DNA of 38,575 bases from Candidatus Lernaella stagnicola (GTDB taxonomy: Bacteria; Lernaellota; Lernaellaia; Lernaellales; Lernaellaceae): positions 1 through 38,575 of the forward strand of contig JAVCCK010000026.1 of the NCBI GenBank assembly GCA_030765525.1, read 5' to 3'. The notes below the pieces were generated by a model. It saw only the letters and a list, made by a program, of their open reading frames with translations, was not told the origin of the DNA and made no database searches. Shown here in pieces: positions 15,458 through 23,095 of this stretch; position 1 is the first letter of the stretch, and each line of letters opens with the position of its first letter. The position numbers and the translations under genes were made by a program.

Positions 15458-17377
15458 CTAGGTTCTCACCTGAAGATAGGCCAACAACGCATCAAGTTGC
15501 GAGAAGTCCGGGACAATCAAGTCGACCCCGGCCCGCACGAGGCGGCTGCGCTTGGCGGCGTTGAGGCTGAAGCGTCGCAATTCGTCGCTCGCCACGCCGA
15601 CGGTATAGCCGCCGCGCTTGTGGGTTTCGCGGATTTCCAGCGGTCCGTCGCCGAAGGTGATCAGGCTCGCCGCGTCCCCGATCTCACGCAAAATTCGATC
15701 GAGCACCAGCCGCTTCACTTCCTTCGCGGCGTCGCCCACCGCCCCGTGAATGCGCCCTTCGAACAATTCGGCATAGCCCAGCGCCGCGGCTTCGCGCTTG
15801 ACGTCGGCCGCGTCGGTGCCGCTGGCCAGGTAGAGTTTTACGCCCTTTTGATGTAACGCGTGCAGCAGCGCTACGGCGTTTTTCATAGTGAAATCGGCTA
15901 TTTCAAGCTCGCCGCGCTCCAGTTTGGCGACTCGTTGCCGCACCAGTCGTAGCAATTCTGCGTTGAAAATTTCCTTGTAGCCGTGTTCATCAAGCACTTC
16001 GTCTTCGGGTACGAGATCGAATTCGCGCACCATGGCGACCAGCCCCTGCATTTGCACCAGGGTTTGCACGCCGGTCGATTTGTCGATGTACTCGCGCACG
16101 CGGTCGACGACACGGTGGTATAGCGAATCGTTGGCGCTTTGATAGGACGGCCCCAAAATGGCGCGCGCCATCATCGGCTCCATGATGGTTTCCCACCCCT
16201 CGCGCAACGTGGAGATCGTGCCGTCGTGATCGAAAATGGCATGAGTGAACGTCGGCGGTGGTTGACGTTCGCCGATCAACTCGAATTCCGTACCCGGTAA
16301 AATGCGCGCCGCCCGCGGGTCCTCGGCGAGTTCCGGGCGATACACGTAGTCGGGTTGCGCGCCGACGGCCAACACCTCGGCGGGCGTCGCGGTGCCGGTC
16401 TGCCGCAGTTTGAGCACGGTGATTGCCGCGACGATGTTACCGAATACCGCGGCTTCCGCCGCGGTGGCGCCGACGGCCAGGGCCGATGCGATACCCGCCA
16501 GCGTGGCATCGCCGGCACCGACTGGGTCGATCCTTCCCAACACCTGGATGCCGGGGATTTCCTGCAAGCCCGATTCGTCGGCCACGATCAAGCCGCGTGC
16601 GCCCCGCGTGATGAATACCGGGCGACCGATCCGCCGGTGAAGCAACCGCGCGGCCTCCAGCGCGTTTTCCTTGAGTACGAGCGCCCCAACCGGATACTCG
16701 TAGCCCGCCAGTCGCGCCGCCTCGTGGTCATTGATTTTCAGGATGGCCGCCGGGTACGCCTCGGAGTGATTGCGGCTGTCGACGATGACGATTTTGTCCC
16801 GATGCGCTTCGAGCAATTCACGGAGCTTGCCGCGTAGATAGGGCGAGTGAATCCCGTTGCCGACTTGCTCGTTGACGATCAACGCGTCCAGTTCCGGTAG
16901 CCGCGCGGCCACGCGCTCGAGAAGCCGGTCGGCAGTCTCGGTGCTAAGCCGATTAAAAAAGCCGAAGTCGAACCGGCGCTTTTCGGTTTCGCCCTCGTAA
17001 GGCTTGAGATACGCCACGGTCGCCCACGCGTCTTGTTGGGTGAGCAGATCGTCGATCCGTACGTTCTTTAAGGCCAACAGGCGTTGTATTTCGCGTCCCC
17101 AGGGATCGTCGCCCAGTACGCCGAAGGCTTCGACATGACGGCACTTCAGGTCGGCCAGGTTGTTGGCCACATTGCCCGCGCCTCCCAGCGCGACCTCGTA
17201 ACGCAACACCGGTTGCACCGGCAGGCCGGTCTCCAAGGATAATTCGTTTGCGTCGCGGTCGACGAACACATACACGTCGAGGGCGAAATCGCCCAACACG
17301 CCCACGTGGGATGCCGAAATGCGTTCAAGCAACGAATCCAAATCTGTCGTGGTGAAGTTCTCGAATATGCGTGTCAC
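15458..17377 (-). CDS. PfkB sugar kinase fused to HAD phosphatase (heptose kinase-phosphatase candidate)
   Basis: A 639-aa bifunctional-looking protein. Residues 1-340 form a ribokinase/PfkB domain resembling HldE/HldA heptose-7-phosphate kinase: L-G-D-F-A-L-D-V-Y-V (28-37), G-G-A-G-N-V-A-N-N-L (65-74) and the signature D-P-V-G-A-G-D (284-290, base D290). Residues 375-639 form a HAD phosphatase: D-H-D-G-T (383-387, nucleophile D383), S519 in Y-L-A-S-G-T-D, and F-G-D-G-P (575-579). HldE normally carries a nucleotidyltransferase here, and GmhB is a different HAD family with D-R-D-G-T. The fusion could take heptose 7-phosphate to the 1,7-bisphosphate and then heptose 1-phosphate. The start is GTG 17377 (GAGG 5 nt upstream); a longer frame would run through the tRNA gene. 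Confidence 0.85.
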   Translation of the reverse strand: MTRIFENFTTTDLDSLLERISASHVGVLGDFALDVYVFVDRDANELSLETGLPVQPVLRYEVALGGAGNVANNLADLKCRHVEAFGVLGDDPWGREIQRLLALKNVRIDDLLTQQDAWATVAYLKPYEGETEKRRFDFGFFNRLSTETADRLLERVAARLPELDALIVNEQVGNGIHSPYLRGKLRELLEAHRDKIVIVDSRNHSEAYPAAILKINDHEAARLAGYEYPVGALVLKENALEAARLLHRRIGRPVFITRGARGLIVADESGLQEIPGIQVLGRIDPVGAGDATLAGIASALAVGATAAEAAVFGNIVAAITVLKLRQTGTATPAEVLAVGAQPDYVYRPELAEDPRAARILPGTEFELIGERQPPPTFTHAIFDHDGTISTLREGWETIMEPMMARAILGPSYQSANDSLYHRVVDRVREYIDKSTGVQTLVQMQGLVAMVREFDLVPEDEVLDEHGYKEIFNAELLRLVRQRVAKLERGELEIADFTMKNAVALLHALHQKGVKLYLASGTDAADVKREAAALGYAELFEGRIHGAVGDAAKEVKRLVLDRILREIGDAASLITFGDGPLEIRETHKRGGYTVGVASDELRRFSLNAAKRSRLVRAGVDLIVPDFSQLDALLAYLQVRT

Positions 17378-17393
17378 ACCAACCTCGTAGAAA

Positions 17394-17419
17394 CAAAAAA
17401 GCCGACCACCCGGCCGGCC
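17394..17419 (-). terminator. Intrinsic terminator directly after tRNA-Met
   Basis: On the minus strand a 7-bp stem, GCCGGCC with GGTCGGC (one G-T wobble), closes a GGGT loop (17418-17401) and runs into six T residues (17400-17395). It lies 8 nt past the tRNA and only about 17 nt before the GTG of the kinase/HAD gene. Confidence 0.9.
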
Positions 17420-17426
17420 TTTCCGA

Positions 17427-17499
17427 TGGCAGCGAAGGGACTCGAACCCCTGACACAGCGGATATGAGCCGCTTGCTCTACCTCCTGAGCTACGCTGCC
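17427..17499 (-). tRNA. tRNA-Met (anticodon CAT), elongator type
   Basis: A 73-nt cloverleaf: acceptor GGCAGCG/CGCTGCC plus discriminator A; D arm GCTC...GAGC; anticodon arm AGCGG/CCGCT with loop CTCATAT, anticodon CAT; T arm AGGGG/CCCTT with TTCGAGT loop. The G1-C72 pair and the lack of three G-C pairs in the anticodon stem argue against initiator tRNA. A tRNA-Ile2 whose CAT is modified to lysidine cannot be excluded by eye. The 3' CCA is not encoded. Confidence 0.95.
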
Positions 17500-17512
17500 G
17501 AAGCACCGCCTG

Positions 17513-17540
17513 ATTTTATTGAGCCGCGGCCCTTTGTCAA
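17513..17540 (-). promoter_or_regulatory. Strong sigma70-type promoter of tRNA-Met
   Basis: TTGACA (17540-17535), a 16-nt spacer and TAAAAT (17518-17513) lie 13 nt before the tRNA 5' end on the minus strand. The -35 is perfect and the -10 matches five of six bases. Transcripts that pass the terminator would also carry the kinase/HAD and DHS-like genes. Confidence 0.8.
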
Positions 17541-17590
17541 GACGTAACGCACCCGCCGGGGGCCTCGAAAACGCGGCCGATCACCGCCGG

Positions 17591-19816
17591 TTAGGGCGTC
17601 GGTGCGCCGAAACCCAGAGGAAACGCGGCGTGCCAGAGGGCGGCCTCCCCGCCGTAGGTCATGTGTATTTCTTCGTTGTCGACAATCAACAACGTGACGT
17701 ATTCGCCCATGTATCCGGCCAGGTCGATCGGCGTGCGAGTCCAATCGCCGGAGAGGTTCGTCAGGTAATGCACGCCGGTCGGGGCAATGCCCATGTCGCT
17801 GTATTCGGTCGCGCCGATGTGGATGAATCCGTCCTCGTCCATGGCCATGGACACCCAGCGATTCATGATGCCGTCAGCGGTGGTGGTCACCGCTTCGTTT
17901 TCCCAGGCGCCGCTGCCGTTGGTCGCGTAACGCACAACGTCGTTGTCGATGTCGCCATAGGCAAGGTGTAAGTTCCCCTCGGCGTCGATGGCCAATGACC
18001 CGTTGCCGCTCGAGTGGTTCGTATTGTCGATCACCTCGCTGGTCCAACCGCCACCCTGGTTTGTATAGTGGCTCATTTGGTAACTTGGTGACGTCGTAAC
18101 CGCGATGTGCGCCGCCCCCACGTCGTCGATAACCAGTGAGGTTCCTCCCGACAGGGTCATTCCCGTCGCGACGCTTTCAGACACCCACGTCCCGCCGGTG
18201 TTCTCGGCATACTTCAACTCATGGTTGGTCAAATCCCAATAGGTAATGTGTACGAAGTCGCCGGTGTCCACCGCGATACCGACGTAGTACCCGACAATGG
18301 CCGAATCATCCACTGTCGTGGTCGCCCAGCTTCCCGCGCTGTTTTCGGCATAACGTAAAACACCGGTCGAATTGTCAAAATACGCCACGTGCACCGCGCC
18401 GTTGCTGTCGGCCGCGGCGGCGATATGTAAATCGTTGTCACCGCTGGTGTCGACGAATTCCATCTCCCAGCCGGTAAGGGTTTGCTCGGCGTGACGAAGA
18501 TAATCGGCGTCGCTCTCGTGATACAGAATGTGTAACGTGCCGTTGGGCTCGACGACTCCCGAGGCGTAGTTGCCCACGACCATGCCCGTGTCCAGGGTTT
18601 CATAATCCCAAAGCCCGGTTCCCTTTACGGCATAGCCCAAATCTCGGACAGCGTCGGACGAGTAGGCCAGATGCACGCGGTAATCATCCGACACGGCCAC
18701 AGCGGCATAATCGCCGTGGCAGTTGCTATCGACATTCTGGTGCACCCACGAACCGGTTTTGTTCGTGGCGTAACGCAATCCGTCGGTCCACTCGCCGTAC
18801 GTGATGTGCGCCTGACCCGAAAGATCGACGGCGATGCGCGTCGCGGTTCGCATCATGCCGGTGTCGTCCACCACGAAACGGCCCCACCCGCCGCCGGCGT
18901 TCGTAGCGTACTTCAAGGTGTAGTTGCTCGCGTCGCGGTAAGAGATATGCACCTTGCCGCCCGCATCCAGGGCGATATCCGTGTCGGCGTCGGTGTCGAC
19001 GGTGTTATCGACCGTCGTCGAAACCCATAATCCGGACGCGTTGGTCGCGTACTTCAAATGCCGGCCGACCGCGTCGCCGTAGCTGATGTGCACGCTTCCG
19101 TCACCGTCGACGGTCAGCGCGCAATCCTGCCCGGTGCCCGCAGAGGTATCGGCCGTTTCGGTTTGCCACATTCCGGTTTCGTTGGTCGCGTACACGAGGT
19201 TGTAGTTCGATCCGTGCCGATAGCATAGGTGCGCCGCGCCCGCCGCGTCGATTTTCCAATCGAAATCATTCCGCGCCAAATCGGGATTCGCTAAATCCAA
19301 CGGCTCGATGTTCCACTCGCCGCCGGCGTTATCGGCCAAGGCGAGCTGCTCGGCGCAAATGTCCTGGAACAGTACATACAGATTTCCAGCGGCATCGAGG
19401 TCGATAATCGGATTCGCCGCGAACGCGTAGACCGATGTCACGGAAGCCTTGCGATCATCGGAAACCGTATAGATCAACAACTCGCGAGCCGTTGTGGAGG
19501 CCACGTATCGATCGCCGTTGGGCCCGATCACCATGGACGTGCCGGCTTGACCCGGAATGCCGCCTTCAACCCGTTCAATGCGCGGCGGCTGATCGTCGTC
19601 GCCACCTGTATCGTCGTCTCCGCCAGTGTCGTCGTCACCGATTGTGTCGTCATCGACATCGGTGTCGTCATCGCTTGTGTCGTCGTCGTCATCCACGGCG
19701 TCGTCATCGGTGTCGTTTTCGGTGTCATCGTCATCATCGCCGCAATCGCATCCGGCCACCAAAGCCGCAATCATGGCCAAGCCGAGCAGGATACAAAGAC
19801 CAATTTTCATTTTCAT
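17591..19816 (-). CDS. Lipoprotein with acidic tether and beta-propeller-like repeats (paralogue A)
   Basis: A 741-aa lipoprotein. Residues 1-23 form a type II signal with lipobox L-V-A-G-C (C23). About 45 Asp-rich residues follow, ending in G-D-D-D-T-G-G-D-D-D modules. The rest (about 70-741) consists of about 12 repeats of roughly 50 residues with the core L-K-Y-A-T-N-x-x-G-x-W and G-x-V-H-I-S-Y, suggesting one or two beta-propellers of sialidase/BNR-like type (fold inferred). Ligand is unknown; no catalytic motif is visible. ATG 19816 is supported by GGGAG 8 nt upstream and by the signal peptide; a longer frame has neither. The residue after the lipidated Cys is Asp. It lies downstream of a closely similar gene with the same layout, 228 nt away. 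Confidence 0.85.
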   Translation of the reverse strand: MKMKIGLCILLGLAMIAALVAGCDCGDDDDDTENDTDDDAVDDDDDTSDDDTDVDDDTIGDDDTGGDDDTGGDDDQPPRIERVEGGIPGQAGTSMVIGPNGDRYVASTTARELLIYTVSDDRKASVTSVYAFAANPIIDLDAAGNLYVLFQDICAEQLALADNAGGEWNIEPLDLANPDLARNDFDWKIDAAGAAHLCYRHGSNYNLVYATNETGMWQTETADTSAGTGQDCALTVDGDGSVHISYGDAVGRHLKYATNASGLWVSTTVDNTVDTDADTDIALDAGGKVHISYRDASNYTLKYATNAGGGWGRFVVDDTGMMRTATRIAVDLSGQAHITYGEWTDGLRYATNKTGSWVHQNVDSNCHGDYAAVAVSDDYRVHLAYSSDAVRDLGYAVKGTGLWDYETLDTGMVVGNYASGVVEPNGTLHILYHESDADYLRHAEQTLTGWEMEFVDTSGDNDLHIAAAADSNGAVHVAYFDNSTGVLRYAENSAGSWATTTVDDSAIVGYYVGIAVDTGDFVHITYWDLTNHELKYAENTGGTWVSESVATGMTLSGGTSLVIDDVGAAHIAVTTSPSYQMSHYTNQGGGWTSEVIDNTNHSSGNGSLAIDAEGNLHLAYGDIDNDVVRYATNGSGAWENEAVTTTADGIMNRWVSMAMDEDGFIHIGATEYSDMGIAPTGVHYLTNLSGDWTRTPIDLAGYMGEYVTLLIVDNEEIHMTYGGEAALWHAAFPLGFGAPTP

Positions 19817-19987
19817 TGCGCGATCTCCCTCGCGGTTATCCCTTGTCTGATTCCTACCATATTGTCGCCTTTTGAGGAAATAATTCGCTCGCGCCGATCG
19901 GTGCGACGTACTCGTGGCCCGGTTTTCACAGTGCGGCATAAAGTCGACGTTGGACGGAGTATGAACGGCGGGTAAATCGGAACGGGG

Positions 19988-20021
19988 CGTTGAGAAAGAG
20001 CCGAACGGTCCTCTCTCAACG
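19988..20021 (-). other. Stem-loop in the gap between the two lipoprotein genes
   Basis: A perfect 8-bp inverted repeat, CGTTGAGA (19988-19995) and TCTCAACG (20014-20021), lies 24 nt past the stop of the upstream lipoprotein gene. The 18-nt loop holds a small CCG/CGG pair. No T-run follows on either strand, so a factor-independent terminator is doubtful; mRNA 3'-end protection is possible. Nothing else is evident in this 228-nt gap. Confidence 0.4.
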
Positions 20022-20044
20022 ACCCGGTAGCCTACGCGAATATT

Positions 20045-22267
20045 CTAGTTCAGCGTCGGCAGGTCGTACCCCACGGGGAACGACGCCCACCACAACGCTT
20101 CGCTCACCATATAGAACATGTGCACCAGCCCGTCAGGCGCCGCGGCTAAGTCGACGAAGTCCCGAAAATAGCCGGCACCGTCGACCAGCCGAGGATCCCA
20201 GCCCGCGGCGACGTCGGGGAAATACTCGATCCCGTCCAAGTCGGCTTTCACCGCGATGTGAATATGCCCGTCGGCGTCACAAACGATGGAAGTGAATAGG
20301 TTGCCGGTCCGGGAAGTCGGAATCGTTTCAATCTGCCAAGCGCCACTTACGTTGTTCGCGTAACGAGCCGACCAAGTAGCGATCTCTTCGTAGCTGACAT
20401 GCAGCTTGCCCGCATGGTCGATCACAACCGACGGTTGGTCCCCCGAGTTGTGGTCGCCATCAACGACCTCAGAGTGCCAGGTACCGCCGGAATTGGTCGC
20501 GTGGAGCAAACGCACGCCGAATTCCGCCTGGAAAAAGGCGTGCGCCACGCCTTCGGCGCTCACGGCCAACGCCGCTCCTTCGCGTACGGCTTTATCGTAA
20601 GCCGTTTCGAACACCCACGTTCCGGTGGCGTTGTTCGCATAACGCATGACGTCGTCGCCGACTTCGTAAAACAGGAGGTGGACAACATCGTTCGTGTCGA
20701 TCACGAGATCGAGATCACTCACGAGCCAACCGACTTCGCCGACGGTTTCGACCTGCCAAGCGCCGCTGGCGTTCGTCGCGTAACGCAGCGTTTGAGCGTC
20801 GAACAGGTAGTACGCGACGTGACACGATCCATCTGACGCCCGTTTCGCCGCTATTTCTTGCACGTCGGTAACGGCCGATTCGATCACCTCGGTGGACCAT
20901 CCTTCCGACGTGTGTTGGCCGTAAACGATAGTGCCTTCGGAGAATATGTCGTACACAACGCCGACCTCGCCATTAGGCCCGATTGCAGCCGCAGCTTTCC
21001 CGCCCACGCTGGAGCCGCTGTCGATCTCAGTAAGCTCCCAATCGGCGTTTTCCTTGACCGCGTACTTCGCGCTGAACAGGGGGCCGTTGTATGCGATATG
21101 TACTCGGCTTTCGGCGTCGACGGCGATCGCGTTTTGCGTGCCATAGGTCCCGGCTTCGACGACGCCGTGAACCCAGTTGTCCGAAGCGTTCGTCGCGTAT
21201 CTCAATTCACCCGGCGAGGACCACTCGCCGTAGGTAACATGTGCGCTGCCGTCCGCGCCCGCCGCAATGCTGTGTCGACCGAATTGTTCCCCGGAGTCAT
21301 CGACCAGGTCCATGGTCCAATCGCCCGGATGGCCGCCGGCGTAATGAAGCAGATTCGCGTCGTAATCGAGGTAGGTAATGTGCGCGTCGCCCTGTGGGTC
21401 CACAGCAATATCCGTGTTCCAACCCATAAGCGGCGCCGGGTCGACCGTATCGGTCACCCACGAGCCTGAGGCATTGGTCGCGTACTTTAAGGTCCGGGTG
21501 ATGTCATCCTTACCGGGCGACTCTTCGTAATACGCAATGTGCGCCGCATCGTTCTGATCGAACGCCAGACTGCAGAACACACCGGTATCGACGTTTGCAT
21601 CCACCGTCTCGTACGTCCAAACGCCCGAGGTTTTGGTTGCGTAGGCCAGATTGTTATCCGTCTCGTGCCAGTAGCACGCATGTTGGACGCCGTTGCCGTC
21701 GACGGCGAAATCGAAGTACGTCTGATAGGCGTCCCAGTACTCCGGGTCGAAGAACGCGCCGGGTACTTCGACCGGTTCGATGACCCACTCGCCCGTTGCG
21801 TTGCTCGCAACCGCCGTGCCCTTCGCGAACAGGTCAAGGAAAAACACGTACAGATTTCCGGTGTCATCGATGTTCAATTCCGGGCTTCCGGCGAAGTCGT
21901 ACAAGGTCTCGTTAGTCATTTCCCCATTCGAAAGCGTGTGCAAAACCAAGCGCCGCGCTTTCGACGTAGCGAAATGAACGACGCCATCTGAGGCGAGAAC
22001 CAACGATATTCCTCGCGGCGTTCCGCCATCCACGACACTGATTTGGAATTCGGTTATGTCGTCATCGCCGCCGCCGGTGTCGTCATCGCCACCGCCCGTG
22101 TCATCGTCGCCGCCGGTGTCGTCGTCGGTGGCATCGTCGTCTACATTGTCACCGTCGTCGTTGTCGTTGCTATCTCCATCATCGCAGGCGACAAAAGCAA
22201 GCAATATCAAGAGAAGCAGGGATACAAGAAGAGTGATGTGTGACAGTTTCGCTTTTCGGATACTCAT
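20045..22267 (-). CDS. Lipoprotein with acidic tether and beta-propeller-like repeats (paralogue B)
   Basis: A 740-aa protein with the same order as its neighbour: a Leu-rich type II signal ending A-F-V-A-C (C28; the Phe at -3 is unusual), an Asp-rich tether with T-G-G-D-D-D and T-G-G-G-D-D-D modules to about residue 72, then about 12 repeats with L-R-Y-A-T-N-A-S-G-x-W and A-H-I-x-Y cores. A beta-propeller-like fold is inferred from the repeat pattern, not demonstrated. Both paralogues end in a similar block (L-W-x-A-S/A-F-P-x-G), so they arose by tandem duplication of a whole gene and then diverged. GGGAGGG lies about 7 nt before the ATG, and a near-consensus promoter is 43 nt further up. 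Asp follows the lipidated Cys here too. Confidence 0.85.
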   Translation of the reverse strand: MSIRKAKLSHITLLVSLLLLILLAFVACDDGDSNDNDDGDNVDDDATDDDTGGDDDTGGGDDDTGGGDDDITEFQISVVDGGTPRGISLVLASDGVVHFATSKARRLVLHTLSNGEMTNETLYDFAGSPELNIDDTGNLYVFFLDLFAKGTAVASNATGEWVIEPVEVPGAFFDPEYWDAYQTYFDFAVDGNGVQHACYWHETDNNLAYATKTSGVWTYETVDANVDTGVFCSLAFDQNDAAHIAYYEESPGKDDITRTLKYATNASGSWVTDTVDPAPLMGWNTDIAVDPQGDAHITYLDYDANLLHYAGGHPGDWTMDLVDDSGEQFGRHSIAAGADGSAHVTYGEWSSPGELRYATNASDNWVHGVVEAGTYGTQNAIAVDAESRVHIAYNGPLFSAKYAVKENADWELTEIDSGSSVGGKAAAAIGPNGEVGVVYDIFSEGTIVYGQHTSEGWSTEVIESAVTDVQEIAAKRASDGSCHVAYYLFDAQTLRYATNASGAWQVETVGEVGWLVSDLDLVIDTNDVVHLLFYEVGDDVMRYANNATGTWVFETAYDKAVREGAALAVSAEGVAHAFFQAEFGVRLLHATNSGGTWHSEVVDGDHNSGDQPSVVIDHAGKLHVSYEEIATWSARYANNVSGAWQIETIPTSRTGNLFTSIVCDADGHIHIAVKADLDGIEYFPDVAAGWDPRLVDGAGYFRDFVDLAAAPDGLVHMFYMVSEALWWASFPVGYDLPTLN

Positions 22268-22309
22268 GGAAATGCCCTCCCATTTGCGAAACCAATCGGT
22301 TGCATCATC

Positions 22310-22338
22310 ATGATATCGGAATATTCAGCCATAGTCAA
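22310..22338 (-). promoter_or_regulatory. Near-consensus sigma70 promoter for lipoprotein B
   Basis: TTGACT (22338-22333), a 17-nt spacer and TATCAT (22315-22310) on the minus strand match five of six bases in both boxes. The site is 43 nt before the start codon of the upstream lipoprotein gene and probably drives one or both paralogues. Confidence 0.75.
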
Positions 22339-22427
22339 TTTGGAATACTTGTTGGTATGTTTATTTCGACCGGCCGCCAAAGGGAATACGGATAGCAGAC
22401 AGAAAGCGGCTCGTGCCGACAGTCCGG

Positions 22428-23015
22428 TTACTGGGTGGGGGCCGCCAGGAGTTCGTCCAGCATGGCAAGGAAGTGCTTGTCACCCCAATGCCGCGGACCA
22501 ATGAAGCGCCGGTGAATCTGTCCATCGCGGTCGATCAAAAAGGTCGTCGGAAAACCAGATACATGATAGGCCGCCGCCGTCTCACCCTTGGGGTCGTGGA
22601 AAACGGGAAAACTCAACGGTTCGACCGCCGTGCGACGATTGAAGCCGTCGAGGAAGTCCTTGAGTTCCTTGGTCGGCCCTTCGTCGACGGACACGGCGAC
22701 AATCGCGAAATCGTCGCGCGCGCCGTAGCGCTTTTGCAGGTTTTGGATCGACGGTAATTCGCGAATACAGGGTTTGCACCAAGTGGCCCAAAAGTTGAGG
22801 AATACGACCTTCCCTTTCAGGTCGCTCAAGTGCACTTCTTTTCCATCGAGACCGGCCACACGGAAATCCGCCGCGACAGAAGGCGTGCCGCAACTCGCCG
22901 TCGGGCTGCCGCTGAAAACCGCTTTGAGCATGAACACGGTGAGTACGATGAATATCAACAGGTACATCCGAAAGTCGGCGTACCATGGGTTGGCTTTACC
23001 GGAAGGCTCACTCAT
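22428..23015 (-). CDS. TlpA/ResA-like membrane-anchored thioredoxin
   Basis: A 195-aa thiol-disulfide oxidoreductase of the AhpC/TSA-thioredoxin type. A single N-terminal membrane segment (about 17-33) anchors it with the catalytic domain in the periplasm. The active site is W-C-K-P-C (79-83, C80 and C83) in F-L-N-F-W-A-T-W, and the cis-Pro loop is G-F-P-T-T-F near 155. Such proteins reduce disulfides, often in cytochrome c maturation; that specific role is inference because no ccm genes are present. GAGGAAA precedes the ATG. The gene starts only 18 nt after the terminator of the ribosomal operon, so it is expressed by read-through or from a promoter within rplQ. Confidence 0.88.
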   Translation of the reverse strand: MSEPSGKANPWYADFRMYLLIFIVLTVFMLKAVFSGSPTASCGTPSVAADFRVAGLDGKEVHLSDLKGKVVFLNFWATWCKPCIRELPSIQNLQKRYGARDDFAIVAVSVDEGPTKELKDFLDGFNRRTAVEPLSFPVFHDPKGETAAAYHVSGFPTTFLIDRDGQIHRRFIGPRHWGDKHFLAMLDELLAAPTQ

Positions 23016-23032
23016 TATTTTCCTCGGCTCAA

Positions 23033-23068
23033 TAAAAAACGGGGCAGAAACACAAAGTGTCCTGCCCG
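23033..23068 (-). terminator. Intrinsic terminator of the S10-spc-alpha operon
   Basis: On the minus strand GGGCAG (23067-23062) pairs with CTGCCC (23047-23042), with an inner ACAC/GTGT helix and small bulges. The stem is followed by CG and six T residues (23039-23034). It lies about 28 nt past the rplQ stop. Confidence 0.88.
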
Positions 23069-23095
23069 CTCATGGTAACCGATTTGCATCGGTCG

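Noticed and set aside
17427-17499. Initiator tRNA-fMet
   Set aside because: The 1-72 pair is G-C rather than mismatched, and the anticodon stem lacks the three consecutive G-C pairs.
17378-17506. N-terminal extension of the kinase/HAD protein to 17506
   Set aside because: The extension is the translation of the tRNA-Met gene and its terminator; the GTG at 17377 has its own Shine-Dalgarno.
19988-20021. Rho-independent terminator between the lipoprotein genes
   Set aside because: The hairpin is clear, but no T-run follows on either strand, so it is recorded only as a stem-loop.
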